Shown: positions 1-6,805, counted from the first letter of the stretch. The stretch is 6,878 bases of DNA from CAZGMJ01 sp964526785 (GCA_964526785.1 CAZGMJ010000127.1:1-6878), one strand, 5' to 3'. Notes: generated from the letters alone by a model not told the origin. Numbers and translations are program-made.

Positions 1-46
1 CCCAACCACCGGCGATGAATCCACCTTAAAACAACCCGTTTTCTGT

Positions 47-661
47 CTAGACAATTGGTAGGGGTATACCGCTCGCCCCAGGTGTGGAACCCCAGAATAC
101 ATGAAATGCTCGCGGACCGTCATTGGGTGCCCAGGAAAAATCACCTCCGAAACTGCCATACGGTGTGACGAATGGAATGAACGACCCGTTGTTGAAGGGT
201 TCTGTATAGTCGCTGTGATTTCTGATATTCCATACCGGGCCGAAACCTCCATTGATCCCTCCTCCACCAGGCCCCCCCCCAGCCTCCCTGCACATAGAAG
301 TAGCTTCTGCCTCTCTCACCAGGAATCCAGACAAACTCATGGCCAAATTCTATCCCCGGACCAAGAATCGGCAAATAGGCGTTAACCGCGGGCCATGTTA
401 GCGAGAGTCCCCATTTCTTGTCGGAGGAAGAGGGGCACTCACTCTCAGTACTATCTTGGCCTAATGGATCAATCCACATTGCAGGGCTATTCCCACAATA
501 GACATAGAGGTTTAGTCCAGCCATATACCCGATCGGATCAGTCTGCATGAACCTTCCAACGGCCGGATTGTAGTATCTCGCCCGATAGTAGTAAAGGTCG
601 GTCTCGGAATCACAACGGCCGGCTTCGAAGGGCGCATGTATTGTTTGACGAAAAGGTTTGC
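47..661 (-). pseudogene. RHS/YD-repeat protein, C-terminal remnant, 5'-truncated and frameshifted
   Basis: Reading leftward from about 640, the frame encodes the classic RHS-associated core: the segments CDSETDLYYYRARYYNP, VGRFMQTDPIGY and LYVYCGNSP, then a DPLGQ ending at about 456. In the family this core closes the RHS shell, and the variable residues after it form the tip, often a toxin. The frame stays open to 875, but upstream of about 661 it has no RHS similarity, no convincing start and runs into the divergent gene at 740, so the N-terminal bulk is missing. After the core comes a Gly- and aromatic-rich tail. At the C run 272-280 the frame moves: the original frame gives an Arg/Trp/Gln-rich stretch ending at 141, while the neighbouring frame gives a plausible beta-type tail (GPVWNIRNHSDY, FIPFVTPYGSFGGDF) ending with a stop at 47-49. 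One G fewer in the run would join the two. The tip matches no toxin I recognise. The 5' boundary is approximate. Confidence 0.75.
272..280. repeat. Nine-base C homopolymer at the RHS frameshift
   Basis: Nine consecutive C on the plus strand (G on the coding strand) sit in the Gly-rich tail of the RHS remnant. With eight bases the RHS frame would run on smoothly into a Gly-rich tail and stop at 47. With nine it shifts. Replication slippage, phase-variation-like slippage and a base-calling error are all possible. Confidence 0.8.
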
Positions 662-673
662 AGGAATTAGTAT
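645..673 (+). promoter_or_regulatory. Candidate sigma70-type promoter for the 740-5951 gene cluster
   Basis: TTGACG at 645-650 matches five of six bases of the -35 consensus. TAGTAT at 668-673 matches four of six of the -10 consensus, including the key TA...T positions, and the spacer is exactly 17 bp. Transcription would start near 680, giving a leader of about 60 nt before the ATG at 740. The promoter lies at the truncated edge of the RHS remnant on the other strand. It was found by eye, and sigma-factor preferences of this organism are unknown. Confidence 0.5.
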
Positions 674-688
674 CTTGTGCCGATTGAA

Positions 689-708
689 CCTGCAAGAAGT
701 CTTGCAGG
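689..708. promoter_or_regulatory. Perfect 9+9 bp palindrome in the presumed leader (operator or RNA hairpin)
   Basis: CCTGCAAGA-AG-TCTTGCAGG: two perfect 9-bp arms with a 2-bp centre, about 10-30 nt after the predicted transcription start and 31 nt upstream of the ATG at 740. As DNA it has the size and symmetry of an operator for a dimeric repressor. As RNA it would form an 8-bp stem with an AAGU loop. No U tract follows on either strand, so it is not an intrinsic terminator. No regulator gene is visible in the window. Confidence 0.6.
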
Positions 709-739
709 GATAGCCGGATACTGACTGTAGGGACGCTCA

Positions 740-3223
740 ATGGCCCAGACGGAGACAATTGAACTGAAAGAGGAGCGCAAGGCCCTGGCGGGTTGGCCCA
801 TGGTGATCGCGTGGGCGGGCATGCTGGTTTTTGCGTTGCATGCGTGCACGCACATGGTTGCGGCGGGGGATACATGGGTTGCGATGGCGTGCGGGCGACA
901 TTTCGTCCATCACGGTGTTGATACGGTGGAACCTTTCAGCGCCAATTCCCACGATCCCGGGCCCACTGAGGCTGAGGTGGCAAAATGGCCGGGCTGGGCG
1001 CAGTGGATTACGGAAAAGGTCGGGCTCGATACAGTCCGCAAGTGGCACCCGACCGGATGGGTGAACCAGAACTGGCTGACACACGTCATCTTTTACTCGC
1101 TGGTGCCCGAGTCCTCTTACGAAGGGGGGCTGAAGTTCACGTCGAATGCGCTGGTGTACTGGAAATTTGCGATTTACATCATCACCATCGTGTGCGTCTT
1201 TTATACGGGCACCCTGATGGGCGCGAATCCGGCGTTGTCGGCGGTATTCTCGTGTTTTGCGCTATTCATCGGACGATCCTTCCTCGACATTCGCCCGGCG
1301 GGTTTCTCGAACATGCTGGTGGCGGTGTTCCTGCTGATTCTGGCGCTGGCGGTGTACCGGCATTACCTCTACATCTGGCTGCTGGTTCCGGTGACTGTTT
1401 TCTGGAGCAACGTGCACGGCGGGTACGTGTATATCTTTATCATGCTGGTGCCGTTTATCGGCTGGCATCTTCTGACGGCGCTTCGGAGAAATTGGGCCCT
1501 CATTCTGTACAACGTCGTCGCGTGGCCGTTCTTCTATTTTGTGGCCATGCGGGGCGGCGGCGCGAGTCTGCCAAAGATGCTCTTTCTGCTTCTGCTAGTG
1601 TTGCTGGATATTGCGTTGATCTTCTGGAAATCACGGCTGGTGTCGCTGGGGTGGAAAGCGTTCGGGCATGCGGTGGCGGCTTCGGTCGTTTCCTTTGTCG
1701 CAATGGTGGTGCTGAATCCATTCCATCTGACGAATCTTACGCATACTTTTGTGATCAGCGTCAGCGAGCACGCGGCCCGCTGGCGGGACATCCACGAATG
1801 GCATCCGGCGTTCGACTGGGACAATCCGGTCGGTACGGCGGTTCCATTTCTTATCCTGTATATCCTCTCCTGGATTGTGCTCTTAATCTGGCTGATTGTG
1901 CGCATAAGGACGGAACTGCTTGTGCGACGGATGCCGCGGCGCAGGAAGAAGGATCCGGAGGACGTTTCGCTACCGCAGGTGAACGTTGCGCAACTGCTCA
2001 TTGCGGCGTTTACCATCTACATGGCCATTCGCTCCCGTCGATTCATACCGGTTGCGGCGATTGCGGCGTGTCCTGTGCTGGCGCTGCTGATCGATCGGAT
2101 CATCCGTTTCGTGTCCGCGTCCATATCTTTCCGGCTGCGGGAACAGTTCGAGACTCCGGCAATGTCCGGCGGACTGCGGACCATGCTGACCGTGGCGGGC
2201 GGTGTGGCGGTTCTGTTCTTCGGAACGTGGTGGGGGCTGAAGTTCAAGCGGGTGTATCTGGATCCGTGGCCGGCGGATCCGAGCAATCAGTTGAGCAACG
2301 TTTTCATGCGTATGACCGCTTCGGACGCCAAGCCGTTTTATGCGATGCGGTTTATCAGCGACAACGAGCTGAGCGGCAAGATGTTCAACTACTGGACGGA
2401 GGGCGGCTTCATCGCGTGGGGTCAGGATCCGAATTCGGAGACTGGGAGGACGCCGTTGCGGCTGTTTATGGACGGGCGGGCTCAGGCGGCTTACAACCGC
2501 GACGTGTTCGACGTCTGGACGTACATTATGTCGGGCGGTCCGGTGATGCGGGAACTCTATCTGCGGCGCAAGTCGGCGAGCGAGGCGGATTACAAACGGG
2601 CGGGGATGTGGATCGGCGAGCAGTTGCGCGAGCACGGCGTCTGGATCACATTAATGCCCGCCGCCCAGTTCAACAAGAACTTCGTTATGAGCATCGAGCA
2701 GAATCCCGAGTGGCGGCAGGTATTCCTGAACAACAAGCAGAAGATATTCGTTGATTACAGCCATCCCAAGGGCAAAGAGCTGTTCGATGGGATACTGACG
2801 GGCCGGACGGAGTTTCCGGACAGCTTTACGATGCAGTTGACGAAGGGCCACGTTCTGTTGGCGCACGCTCGCAGCATCGAAGACAAAAAGAAGGGCGTCG
2901 AACTACTGATTGAGGCCTTCAACGAGAATGAGTCTCCCGCGCCGCTTCTTGAGATGATTCTGACGGCGGCCCGGTACGTTGAGTTGCGACCCGGGGTGAC
3001 GAAACTCTGCCGCGACTGGTACGAGGACTTCACAGCGAACCAGGCAGCTTATCGCCGGCAGAACGGCTATCGTCTTCGTATTGAAGCGGCGCGTCTGGCG
3101 TGTATTCACCTGGAAAAAATATCGCAGTTGCAACGGCAGACCGCAGTGGCGCAGACGTACAGGAGAAAGAAGAATGAATTCGCTCGGGAACGGAACCGGT
3201 TGTCAAGCTTGAAGAGGTGGTGA
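740..3223 (+). CDS. Polytopic GT-C-like membrane protein (putative lipid-linked-sugar glycosyltransferase)
   Basis: An 827-residue integral membrane protein. A short charged N-tail precedes the first membrane segment (about 19-41), which leads into GDTW (43-46) and HHGVDTVEPFS (57-67). Later come WVNQNWLTHVIFY (107-119), then hydrophobic segments at about 138-160, 163-180, 188-206, 209-222, 228-245, 252-270, 279-296, 306-325, 367-388, 417-430, 434-451 and 479-498. WSNVHGGY (222-229), GKMFNYWTEGGFIAW (546-560) and FMDGRAQAAY (576-585) are hallmarks I associate with bacterial GT-C-fold-like proteins; in that fold an early loop acid, here perhaps Asp44, is typically catalytic. GT-C enzymes use polyprenyl-phosphate sugars outside the membrane, which fits the GT2 gene 3 bp downstream. 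Residues about 690-827 form a soluble, charged, probably helical tail with a basic end. The ATG is supported by AGGGA at 729-733, 6 nt upstream. The substrate is unknown, and a non-enzymatic role cannot be excluded. Confidence 0.8.
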   Translation: MAQTETIELKEERKALAGWPMVIAWAGMLVFALHACTHMVAAGDTWVAMACGRHFVHHGVDTVEPFSANSHDPGPTEAEVAKWPGWAQWITEKVGLDTVRKWHPTGWVNQNWLTHVIFYSLVPESSYEGGLKFTSNALVYWKFAIYIITIVCVFYTGTLMGANPALSAVFSCFALFIGRSFLDIRPAGFSNMLVAVFLLILALAVYRHYLYIWLLVPVTVFWSNVHGGYVYIFIMLVPFIGWHLLTALRRNWALILYNVVAWPFFYFVAMRGGGASLPKMLFLLLLVLLDIALIFWKSRLVSLGWKAFGHAVAASVVSFVAMVVLNPFHLTNLTHTFVISVSEHAARWRDIHEWHPAFDWDNPVGTAVPFLILYILSWIVLLIWLIVRIRTELLVRRMPRRRKKDPEDVSLPQVNVAQLLIAAFTIYMAIRSRRFIPVAAIAACPVLALLIDRIIRFVSASISFRLREQFETPAMSGGLRTMLTVAGGVAVLFFGTWWGLKFKRVYLDPWPADPSNQLSNVFMRMTASDAKPFYAMRFISDNELSGKMFNYWTEGGFIAWGQDPNSETGRTPLRLFMDGRAQAAYNRDVFDVWTYIMSGGPVMRELYLRRKSASEADYKRAGMWIGEQLREHGVWITLMPAAQFNKNFVMSIEQNPEWRQVFLNNKQKIFVDYSHPKGKELFDGILTGRTEFPDSFTMQLTKGHVLLAHARSIEDKKKGVELLIEAFNENESPAPLLEMILTAARYVELRPGVTKLCRDWYEDFTANQAAYRRQNGYRLRIEAARLACIHLEKISQLQRQTAVAQTYRRKKNEFARERNRLSSLKRW
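3214..3219 (+). promoter_or_regulatory. Ribosome binding site supporting the GTG start at 3227
   Basis: GAGGTG, a strong Shine-Dalgarno match, lies 7 nt before the GTG at 3227 and inside the last codons of the upstream gene, whose TGA is at 3221-3223. This supports the GTG start and suggests translational coupling of the two genes. Confidence 0.7.
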
Positions 3224-3226
3224 TCC

Positions 3227-3967
3227 GTGACGAATAACAGGCGCCAGGACGGCGCGAACCAGGGGCGCAGCAATATCTCGATTACTGCTTTCTTCCCGTG
3301 TCACAACGAGCAGGAGAACGTCCGGCGGGTTGTCAGCAGGGCGGTTGAAGTGCTGGCAGAGATCGGTGCGGACTTCGAAGTGATCGTCGTCAACGACGGC
3401 AGCAAGGATGCAACCGGGGCTATCGCGGACGAAATGGCGGAGCAAGATGAGCGAGTCCGGGTGGTGCACCATCCTGGGAATCGGGGGTACGGGGCGGCGC
3501 TGCAATCGGGGTTCAAGGCGGCGAAGAAGGAGTTCACATTTTATACAGACGGTGACGGACAATTCGATATCGCCGAACTGCCTGCCTTGATCGCGTTAAT
3601 GGACGAATATGATATCGTCAGTTGCTATCGGAGGCGGCGGCAGGACAATCTGATGCGGAGGATCAACGGGTGGGGGTGGACGAAGCTTGTTTGTCTGCTC
3701 TTTCACATGCGCGTGCGTGACATCGACTGTGCGTTCAAGTTGTATCGCAGTGAGATATTCGACAACATCGAGATGGTAAGCACCGGGGCGCTGATCGATA
3801 CGGAGATACTCGCGCGGTCCATTCGAAAGGGGTATCGCGTGGTGCAGAGACCGGTGAACCATTATCCGCGTTCGGCGGGCGAGCAGAGCGGGGCGAGTCC
3901 GGCGGTAATTCTTCGGGCATTTCGGGAGTTGCTCAAACTGCGCCGGCGGATATTACGGGATAGTTGA
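3227..3967 (+). CDS. GT2 family glycosyltransferase, polyprenyl-phosphate sugar synthase type (DPM1/ArnC-like)
   Basis: A 246-residue soluble GT-A-fold enzyme. The first strand ISITAFFPCHNE (17-28) is followed by VIVVNDGSKD (52-61, nucleotide binding), GNRGYGAAL (84-92), and TDGDGQFD (107-114), which carries the metal-binding DxD at Asp108/Asp110. RDIDCAFKLYR (164-174), DTEIL (191-195) and HYPR (212-215) complete the pattern of dolichol/polyprenyl-phosphate mannose or glucose synthases. Such enzymes move a sugar from a nucleotide sugar to polyprenyl phosphate on the cytoplasmic face. No C-terminal membrane helices are present, so it is the short soluble or peripheral form, and the basic end (about 235-245) may touch the membrane. 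The gene starts with GTG 3 bp after the upstream stop, which suggests co-translation with the GT-C-like protein, the likely user of its product. The sugar cannot be told from sequence. Confidence 0.88.
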   Translation: MTNNRRQDGANQGRSNISITAFFPCHNEQENVRRVVSRAVEVLAEIGADFEVIVVNDGSKDATGAIADEMAEQDERVRVVHHPGNRGYGAALQSGFKAAKKEFTFYTDGDGQFDIAELPALIALMDEYDIVSCYRRRRQDNLMRRINGWGWTKLVCLLFHMRVRDIDCAFKLYRSEIFDNIEMVSTGALIDTEILARSIRKGYRVVQRPVNHYPRSAGEQSGASPAVILRAFRELLKLRRRILRDS

Positions 3968-3999
3968 TGCCGGAGATATGAAGCTAAGGGTAACGTCGC

Positions 4000-4005
4000 G
4001 AGGAG
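4000..4005 (+). promoter_or_regulatory. Ribosome binding site that favours the ATG at 4011
   Basis: GAGGAG ends 5 nt before the ATG at 4011, which is good spacing. The in-frame ATG at 3978 has only GGAG (3972-3975) 2 nt away, too close to work well. The cyclotransferase fold also begins right after the 4011 start. Confidence 0.65.
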
Positions 4006-4010
4006 CGTGC

Positions 4011-5951
4011 ATGCACAGGCGTAAGTTCAATCTATTCATTTACGGATCGCTGAGAGATCGCAGGATATTTCAGTCGGTCAGCGGCTATGCCTTTACGCGC
4101 AAAGCATCGAAGATAGACAGCGGCACATTGTACGCCGAGCCGGCGCTGCTGCCTCATTATCGCAAGGTGAGTCCGGACAATGTGTACTTCTATGCAGTGG
4201 AAGCGGCTTCGTCCCGCATCGAGGGGTTGGTTATACATGATGTGCCGGCGCGTTCGATGGCGTTGATAGACCGCTACGAAGGCAAGCGTTACGAGCGGGA
4301 GACGGTGCTCGTCAACACCGGCGGGGGGGTCGTCGAGGCGCAGGCGTATCTGGTGAGTCATGAGTCGATGCGGAAGCATTTCGGGGATCGGTTCCATGTG
4401 AATCTCATTCACGAACTGTGGCTTCGCAAACGTATCGATCGTTTTCTGAGAAGACACACGCGACCGGGGGAGCGTACGGCGGACGCGGAACTGGAGCGTC
4501 TGGCCGATCGCGAACTGCTCGGGACCACTGAGCGTGACCTGGTCATGAGCCATTATCACAGCGATGCGGTGAGCGACTTTTACCTGGAGCATGAGTTGGA
4601 CCGGCCGCGGCCCAGCATCCTGCCGTTATTCGAAGATCCTGAGGCCCGGCCGTATATCAGAAATTACCTTACGCTCGTAGTCAAACAGGTCCTGTTGAAC
4701 CAACTCGAGGAGCGCATTCAGCACCGTTACCGTTTCGAACTGGAGCACATGCGGACATCGGAGCGGTATTTTTCGCGTTCGATCAGTTTGCTGGCGGCGC
4801 TGCAGATGCTCAATTCGAGCAAGCGGGCGGTCATGCTGATTGTCGAGCGGTGTCTGGAGACTATGGTCGACAGGCAACACGATTTGATTGATTTCGTCAA
4901 GTATGGGGTGCGGGCGGCCCGGAGCGTCTTCGACGCGCGAGTGGCCCAGGCGACGCTGGAATGGATTGACAGCAATTTGCATCCAGGGCTGGTGCCGCTG
5001 GGCATTGAGATAGAGATGAGCAATCTCGGTGCAGCGGCGGTACAGCCTGAGCGGGGCAGGCATGACGCGCACGATACGGTTTATGATGGTTTTCGGTACT
5101 TCTACGAGTTCTGTCTCGATGTGCTGTCGTGGAAACTCGGGGGCTACATCGACGATCACAGCGGTTCCTCATCTGCAGAGGGTCGGAGGAGCGGTTTCCT
5201 GGAATTGGCTCCGGGCCGGCTGAACATCGCAGGTGAACTGTCACGGCCGGCAACGGCAGATCCATGGTTGCTGAACAGACTGATTCACGAGATCACGAAC
5301 TTCTATGATGTACGGCCGCACAGTTTGCATGTTTCGCTGCAACTGCGAAGGCATCAGATCGGCAAACAGCAGGTGTTGCCGTTGGGATTCGTCAAGTGCC
5401 TGCTTGTGCTGGGCGGAGGGACGGAAAAGGTTCGGCCGAACAGGCTTTGGGTCTCACGCATGCAGCATGATGAGATCACACAGCGGGGTTATGGAGAGGA
5501 ACTGGTGTTCTGCAGGACCAGCAAGCGAAACTGGTTTCTCGGGGGCGATGATATCGGCAATAAGCCGCCCGTCCAGGCAACTACACATGTACAGCAGTAC
5601 AAGTTCATTCGTCTGGACCCGCGGGCAAACTACGAAGCGCTGATATTGTGTCTCAAGGGGCTGCAGCTATCGTACAATCCGGGCGACTATCTGACTGTCG
5701 AGCAGTTGCGGGCGAACCCGCGTTTGCAGCGGCAGTATACGCGGCTGAAACGCTGGGCGAGCAATCCGACGACGATAAGCGATCAGACGATCCGGCGTTT
5801 TCTGAGCACGGTCAGCGAGGGACTGATGAACGAGGGCCATCATCGAGCCGTGCATCCCCGGCATTACATCGAATGGGCACTGGGGGCGCTCGATATTCAG
5901 TTGCGGATGTTTAACAAACAGGTGGCTGAAGTCAGGAACGGCGTTCAGTAG
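4011..5951 (+). CDS. Gamma-glutamylcyclotransferase (AIG2-like) domain fused to an amidoligase-like domain
   Basis: 646 residues, predicted cytoplasmic, no signal peptide or membrane segment. Residues 5-145 are a GGCT/AIG2-like domain: KFNLFIYGSLRD (5-16) holds the YGSL substrate-binding loop, and LIDRYEGKRYER (85-96) holds Glu90, the expected catalytic acid. Family members cleave gamma-glutamyl amides, releasing 5-oxoproline. Residues about 150-325 are mostly helical and unrecognised. Residues about 328-560 resemble the glutamine-synthetase-fold amidoligases (Amidoligase_2 type), which join carboxylates to amines using ATP: GIEIE (331-335) as the first acidic strand, LELAPGRL (397-404), ELSRP (409-413), SLHVSLQL (438-445) and KFIRLDPRANYEAL (531-544). 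The first domain is clear. The second rests on motif order by eye. Published genome-context work (Iyer and colleagues, 2009) describes amidoligases linked to AIG2-like proteins, which supports the pairing. The start at 4011 was chosen for its ribosome site; starting at 3978 would add 11 residues. The gene lies 43 bp after the GT2 gene and may be co-transcribed. Confidence 0.7.
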   Translation: MHRRKFNLFIYGSLRDRRIFQSVSGYAFTRKASKIDSGTLYAEPALLPHYRKVSPDNVYFYAVEAASSRIEGLVIHDVPARSMALIDRYEGKRYERETVLVNTGGGVVEAQAYLVSHESMRKHFGDRFHVNLIHELWLRKRIDRFLRRHTRPGERTADAELERLADRELLGTTERDLVMSHYHSDAVSDFYLEHELDRPRPSILPLFEDPEARPYIRNYLTLVVKQVLLNQLEERIQHRYRFELEHMRTSERYFSRSISLLAALQMLNSSKRAVMLIVERCLETMVDRQHDLIDFVKYGVRAARSVFDARVAQATLEWIDSNLHPGLVPLGIEIEMSNLGAAAVQPERGRHDAHDTVYDGFRYFYEFCLDVLSWKLGGYIDDHSGSSSAEGRRSGFLELAPGRLNIAGELSRPATADPWLLNRLIHEITNFYDVRPHSLHVSLQLRRHQIGKQQVLPLGFVKCLLVLGGGTEKVRPNRLWVSRMQHDEITQRGYGEELVFCRTSKRNWFLGGDDIGNKPPVQATTHVQQYKFIRLDPRANYEALILCLKGLQLSYNPGDYLTVEQLRANPRLQRQYTRLKRWASNPTTISDQTIRRFLSTVSEGLMNEGHHRAVHPRHYIEWALGALDIQLRMFNKQVAEVRNGVQ

Positions 5952-6417
5952 GGGCGGCGCCACCCTGCCGGGCCTTGAGGTTGCGTATGGCAAGAGCAAG
6001 CACGTCGGCGTGATCAAAAGCCATGTTCCCTGGCAGGTCATCGATATCGAACCATCGGGCGCGTGCGGCGTCGTCTCCCGCTTTGGGCTCGGTTGGTCCG
6101 TCGGGCGCGATACCCATGTACACGACGGTAATCTGCCGGCCCCGGGGGTCGCGGCCACACGTGCCGATGGTCCGCATTTGTTCGAGGGGTATGTCCCGCA
6201 GGCCCGTTTCCTCCTCCAACTCGCGAGCGACTGCATCTTCGAGCTCTTCGTCGATTTCGACGAACCCGCCGGGAATCGCCCACATGCCGGCAAACGGGTC
6301 ATTTCTGCGCTTGACGAGCAACACTCTGGGGCCGGAGGAGCCGAATGCGAAGACCACGGCGTCCACCGTAACCATCGGTCGGGGCCAGTCGTAAATGTAC
6401 TTGCCTTTCTCAGCCAT
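5932..6417 (-). CDS. Nudix hydrolase
   Basis: A 161-residue single-domain Nudix protein. The N-terminus KYIYDWPRPMVTVDAVVF (6-23) and LLVKRRNDPFAGMWAIPGG (33-51) lead into a perfect Nudix box (Gly51 to Leu73): Gly51, Glu57, Arg65-Glu66, Glu69-Glu70 and Gly72 all match GX5EX7REUXEEXGU. These residues bind the metal that drives cleavage of a nucleoside diphosphate linked to another group. The overall look is that of the ADP-ribose pyrophosphatase-like or general house-cleaning subgroup, but the substrate cannot be read from sequence. The frame is open to an ATG at 6516, but the extra 33 residues lack family character. The ATG at 6415-6417 has GGAG 6 nt upstream and begins just before the conserved strand. 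It converges on the cyclotransferase-amidoligase gene with a 20-bp overlap of coding ends. It may be functionally unrelated to that cluster. Confidence 0.92.
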   Translation of the reverse strand: MAEKGKYIYDWPRPMVTVDAVVFAFGSSGPRVLLVKRRNDPFAGMWAIPGGFVEIDEELEDAVARELEEETGLRDIPLEQMRTIGTCGRDPRGRQITVVYMGIAPDGPTEPKAGDDAARARWFDIDDLPGNMAFDHADVLALAIRNLKARQGGAAPTERRS

Positions 6418-6423
6418 ATTGAA

Positions 6424-6427
6424 CTCC
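6424..6427 (-). promoter_or_regulatory. Ribosome binding site that decides the Nudix start
   Basis: GGAG on the minus strand, separated by 6 nt from the ATG at 6415-6417. It supports this start over the longer open frame from 6516. Confidence 0.7.
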
Positions 6428-6442
6428 GTGATTGCAGGCGGT

Positions 6443-6463
6443 TGTGTACGCTCATCATACACA
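6443..6463. repeat. Inverted repeat TGTGTA-N9-TACACA over the Nudix -10 region
   Basis: TGTGTA at 6443-6448 and TACACA at 6458-6463 are exact reverse complements around 9 bp. The repeat covers the candidate -10 element of the Nudix gene, so it could be an operator. Arms of 6 bp can also arise by chance. Confidence 0.35.
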
Positions 6464-6483
6464 TCGGGAGTGCATCTGTACAA
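6454..6483 (-). promoter_or_regulatory. Candidate promoter of the Nudix gene
   Basis: On the minus strand TATGAT (plus positions 6454-6459) matches five of six -10 bases. TTGTAC (6478-6483), a weak -35 element with three of six, lies 18 bp upstream. The start of transcription would fall near 6447, about 30 nt before the ATG. Confidence 0.35.
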
Positions 6484-6772
6484 TGTTACCCAGCGGCCAG
6501 CGAGATGATTGCGCATGCAAGTCTCTTACGCAGCCTCTCGCTACGTCAGACTCCATTGCTGATCCACCGGCAACACGTCTCTGCGGTCCAGGGATCTGCG
6601 CGGCACAGCGCCCGCAGGTCATAGCAGGAGAATGCGCTCGGGCCTGGCTCAATGCACGCCCCTCAGATAGCCCGGCATCCGCCAAATGTTCTTGCAAATT
6701 CGACGGTCTTGCATTAGAGTTCAATCGCACAGGCAGTATCCGCTCCCGTTCGGCAGGAACCTGTTGATCGGG

Positions 6773-6778
6773 TATCAT
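6773..6778 (+). promoter_or_regulatory. Candidate -10 element of the tRNA gene
   Basis: TATCAT matches five of six -10 bases and would start transcription near 6785, about 20 nt before the mature tRNA end. No good -35 element lies at the right distance. A second, weaker pair is TTGCAA (6692-6697) with TAGAGT (6715-6720), 17 bp apart. Confidence 0.3.
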
Positions 6779-6805
6779 AGTGTAGCGTGTGTGGTGTTTT
6801 CTGTA

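Larger units (their letters stand above)
6418..6805. other. Non-coding stretch between Nudix gene and tRNA
   Basis: About 390 bp without a credible gene. Open frames here on both strands have no recognisable protein character, and the longest minus-strand one runs antisense through the tRNA. The left part carries the Nudix leader and candidate promoter, and the right part a candidate tRNA promoter. In the middle (about 6520-6690) I see no hairpin followed by a T run, no tandem repeat and no second tRNA. Confidence 0.6.

Noticed and set aside
28..42. AAAAC/GTTTT inverted repeat just after the RHS stop, as a terminator
   Set aside because: Only a 5-bp, A/T-rich stem with no clear T tract following on the minus strand; too weak to call.
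662..875. Upstream extension of the RHS reading frame to an ATG at 875
   Set aside because: The Pro/Ser/Cys-rich sequence has no RHS similarity and lies opposite the promoter, leader and N-terminus of the 740 gene, so it is chance open frame.
1970..2635. 221-codon minus-strand frame opposite the GT-C-like gene
   Set aside because: Arg/His/Pro-rich antisense shadow with no motif and no ribosome site that I could support.
985..2754. 589-codon open frame overlapping the GT-C-like gene in another plus-strand frame
   Set aside because: It is out of phase with a gene that has clear family motifs and membrane segments. Its translation is Gly/Arg/Ala-rich without any recognisable domain, typical of shadow frames in G+C-rich DNA.
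3978..4010. Upstream ATG at 3978 as start of the cyclotransferase-amidoligase gene
   Set aside because: Its GGAG is only 2 nt away, whereas the ATG at 4011 has GAGGAG at 5 nt and begins directly before the conserved domain.
6754..6763. CAGG-AA-CCTG inverted repeat upstream of the tRNA
   Set aside because: Four-base arms are expected by chance and no function is suggested by position.
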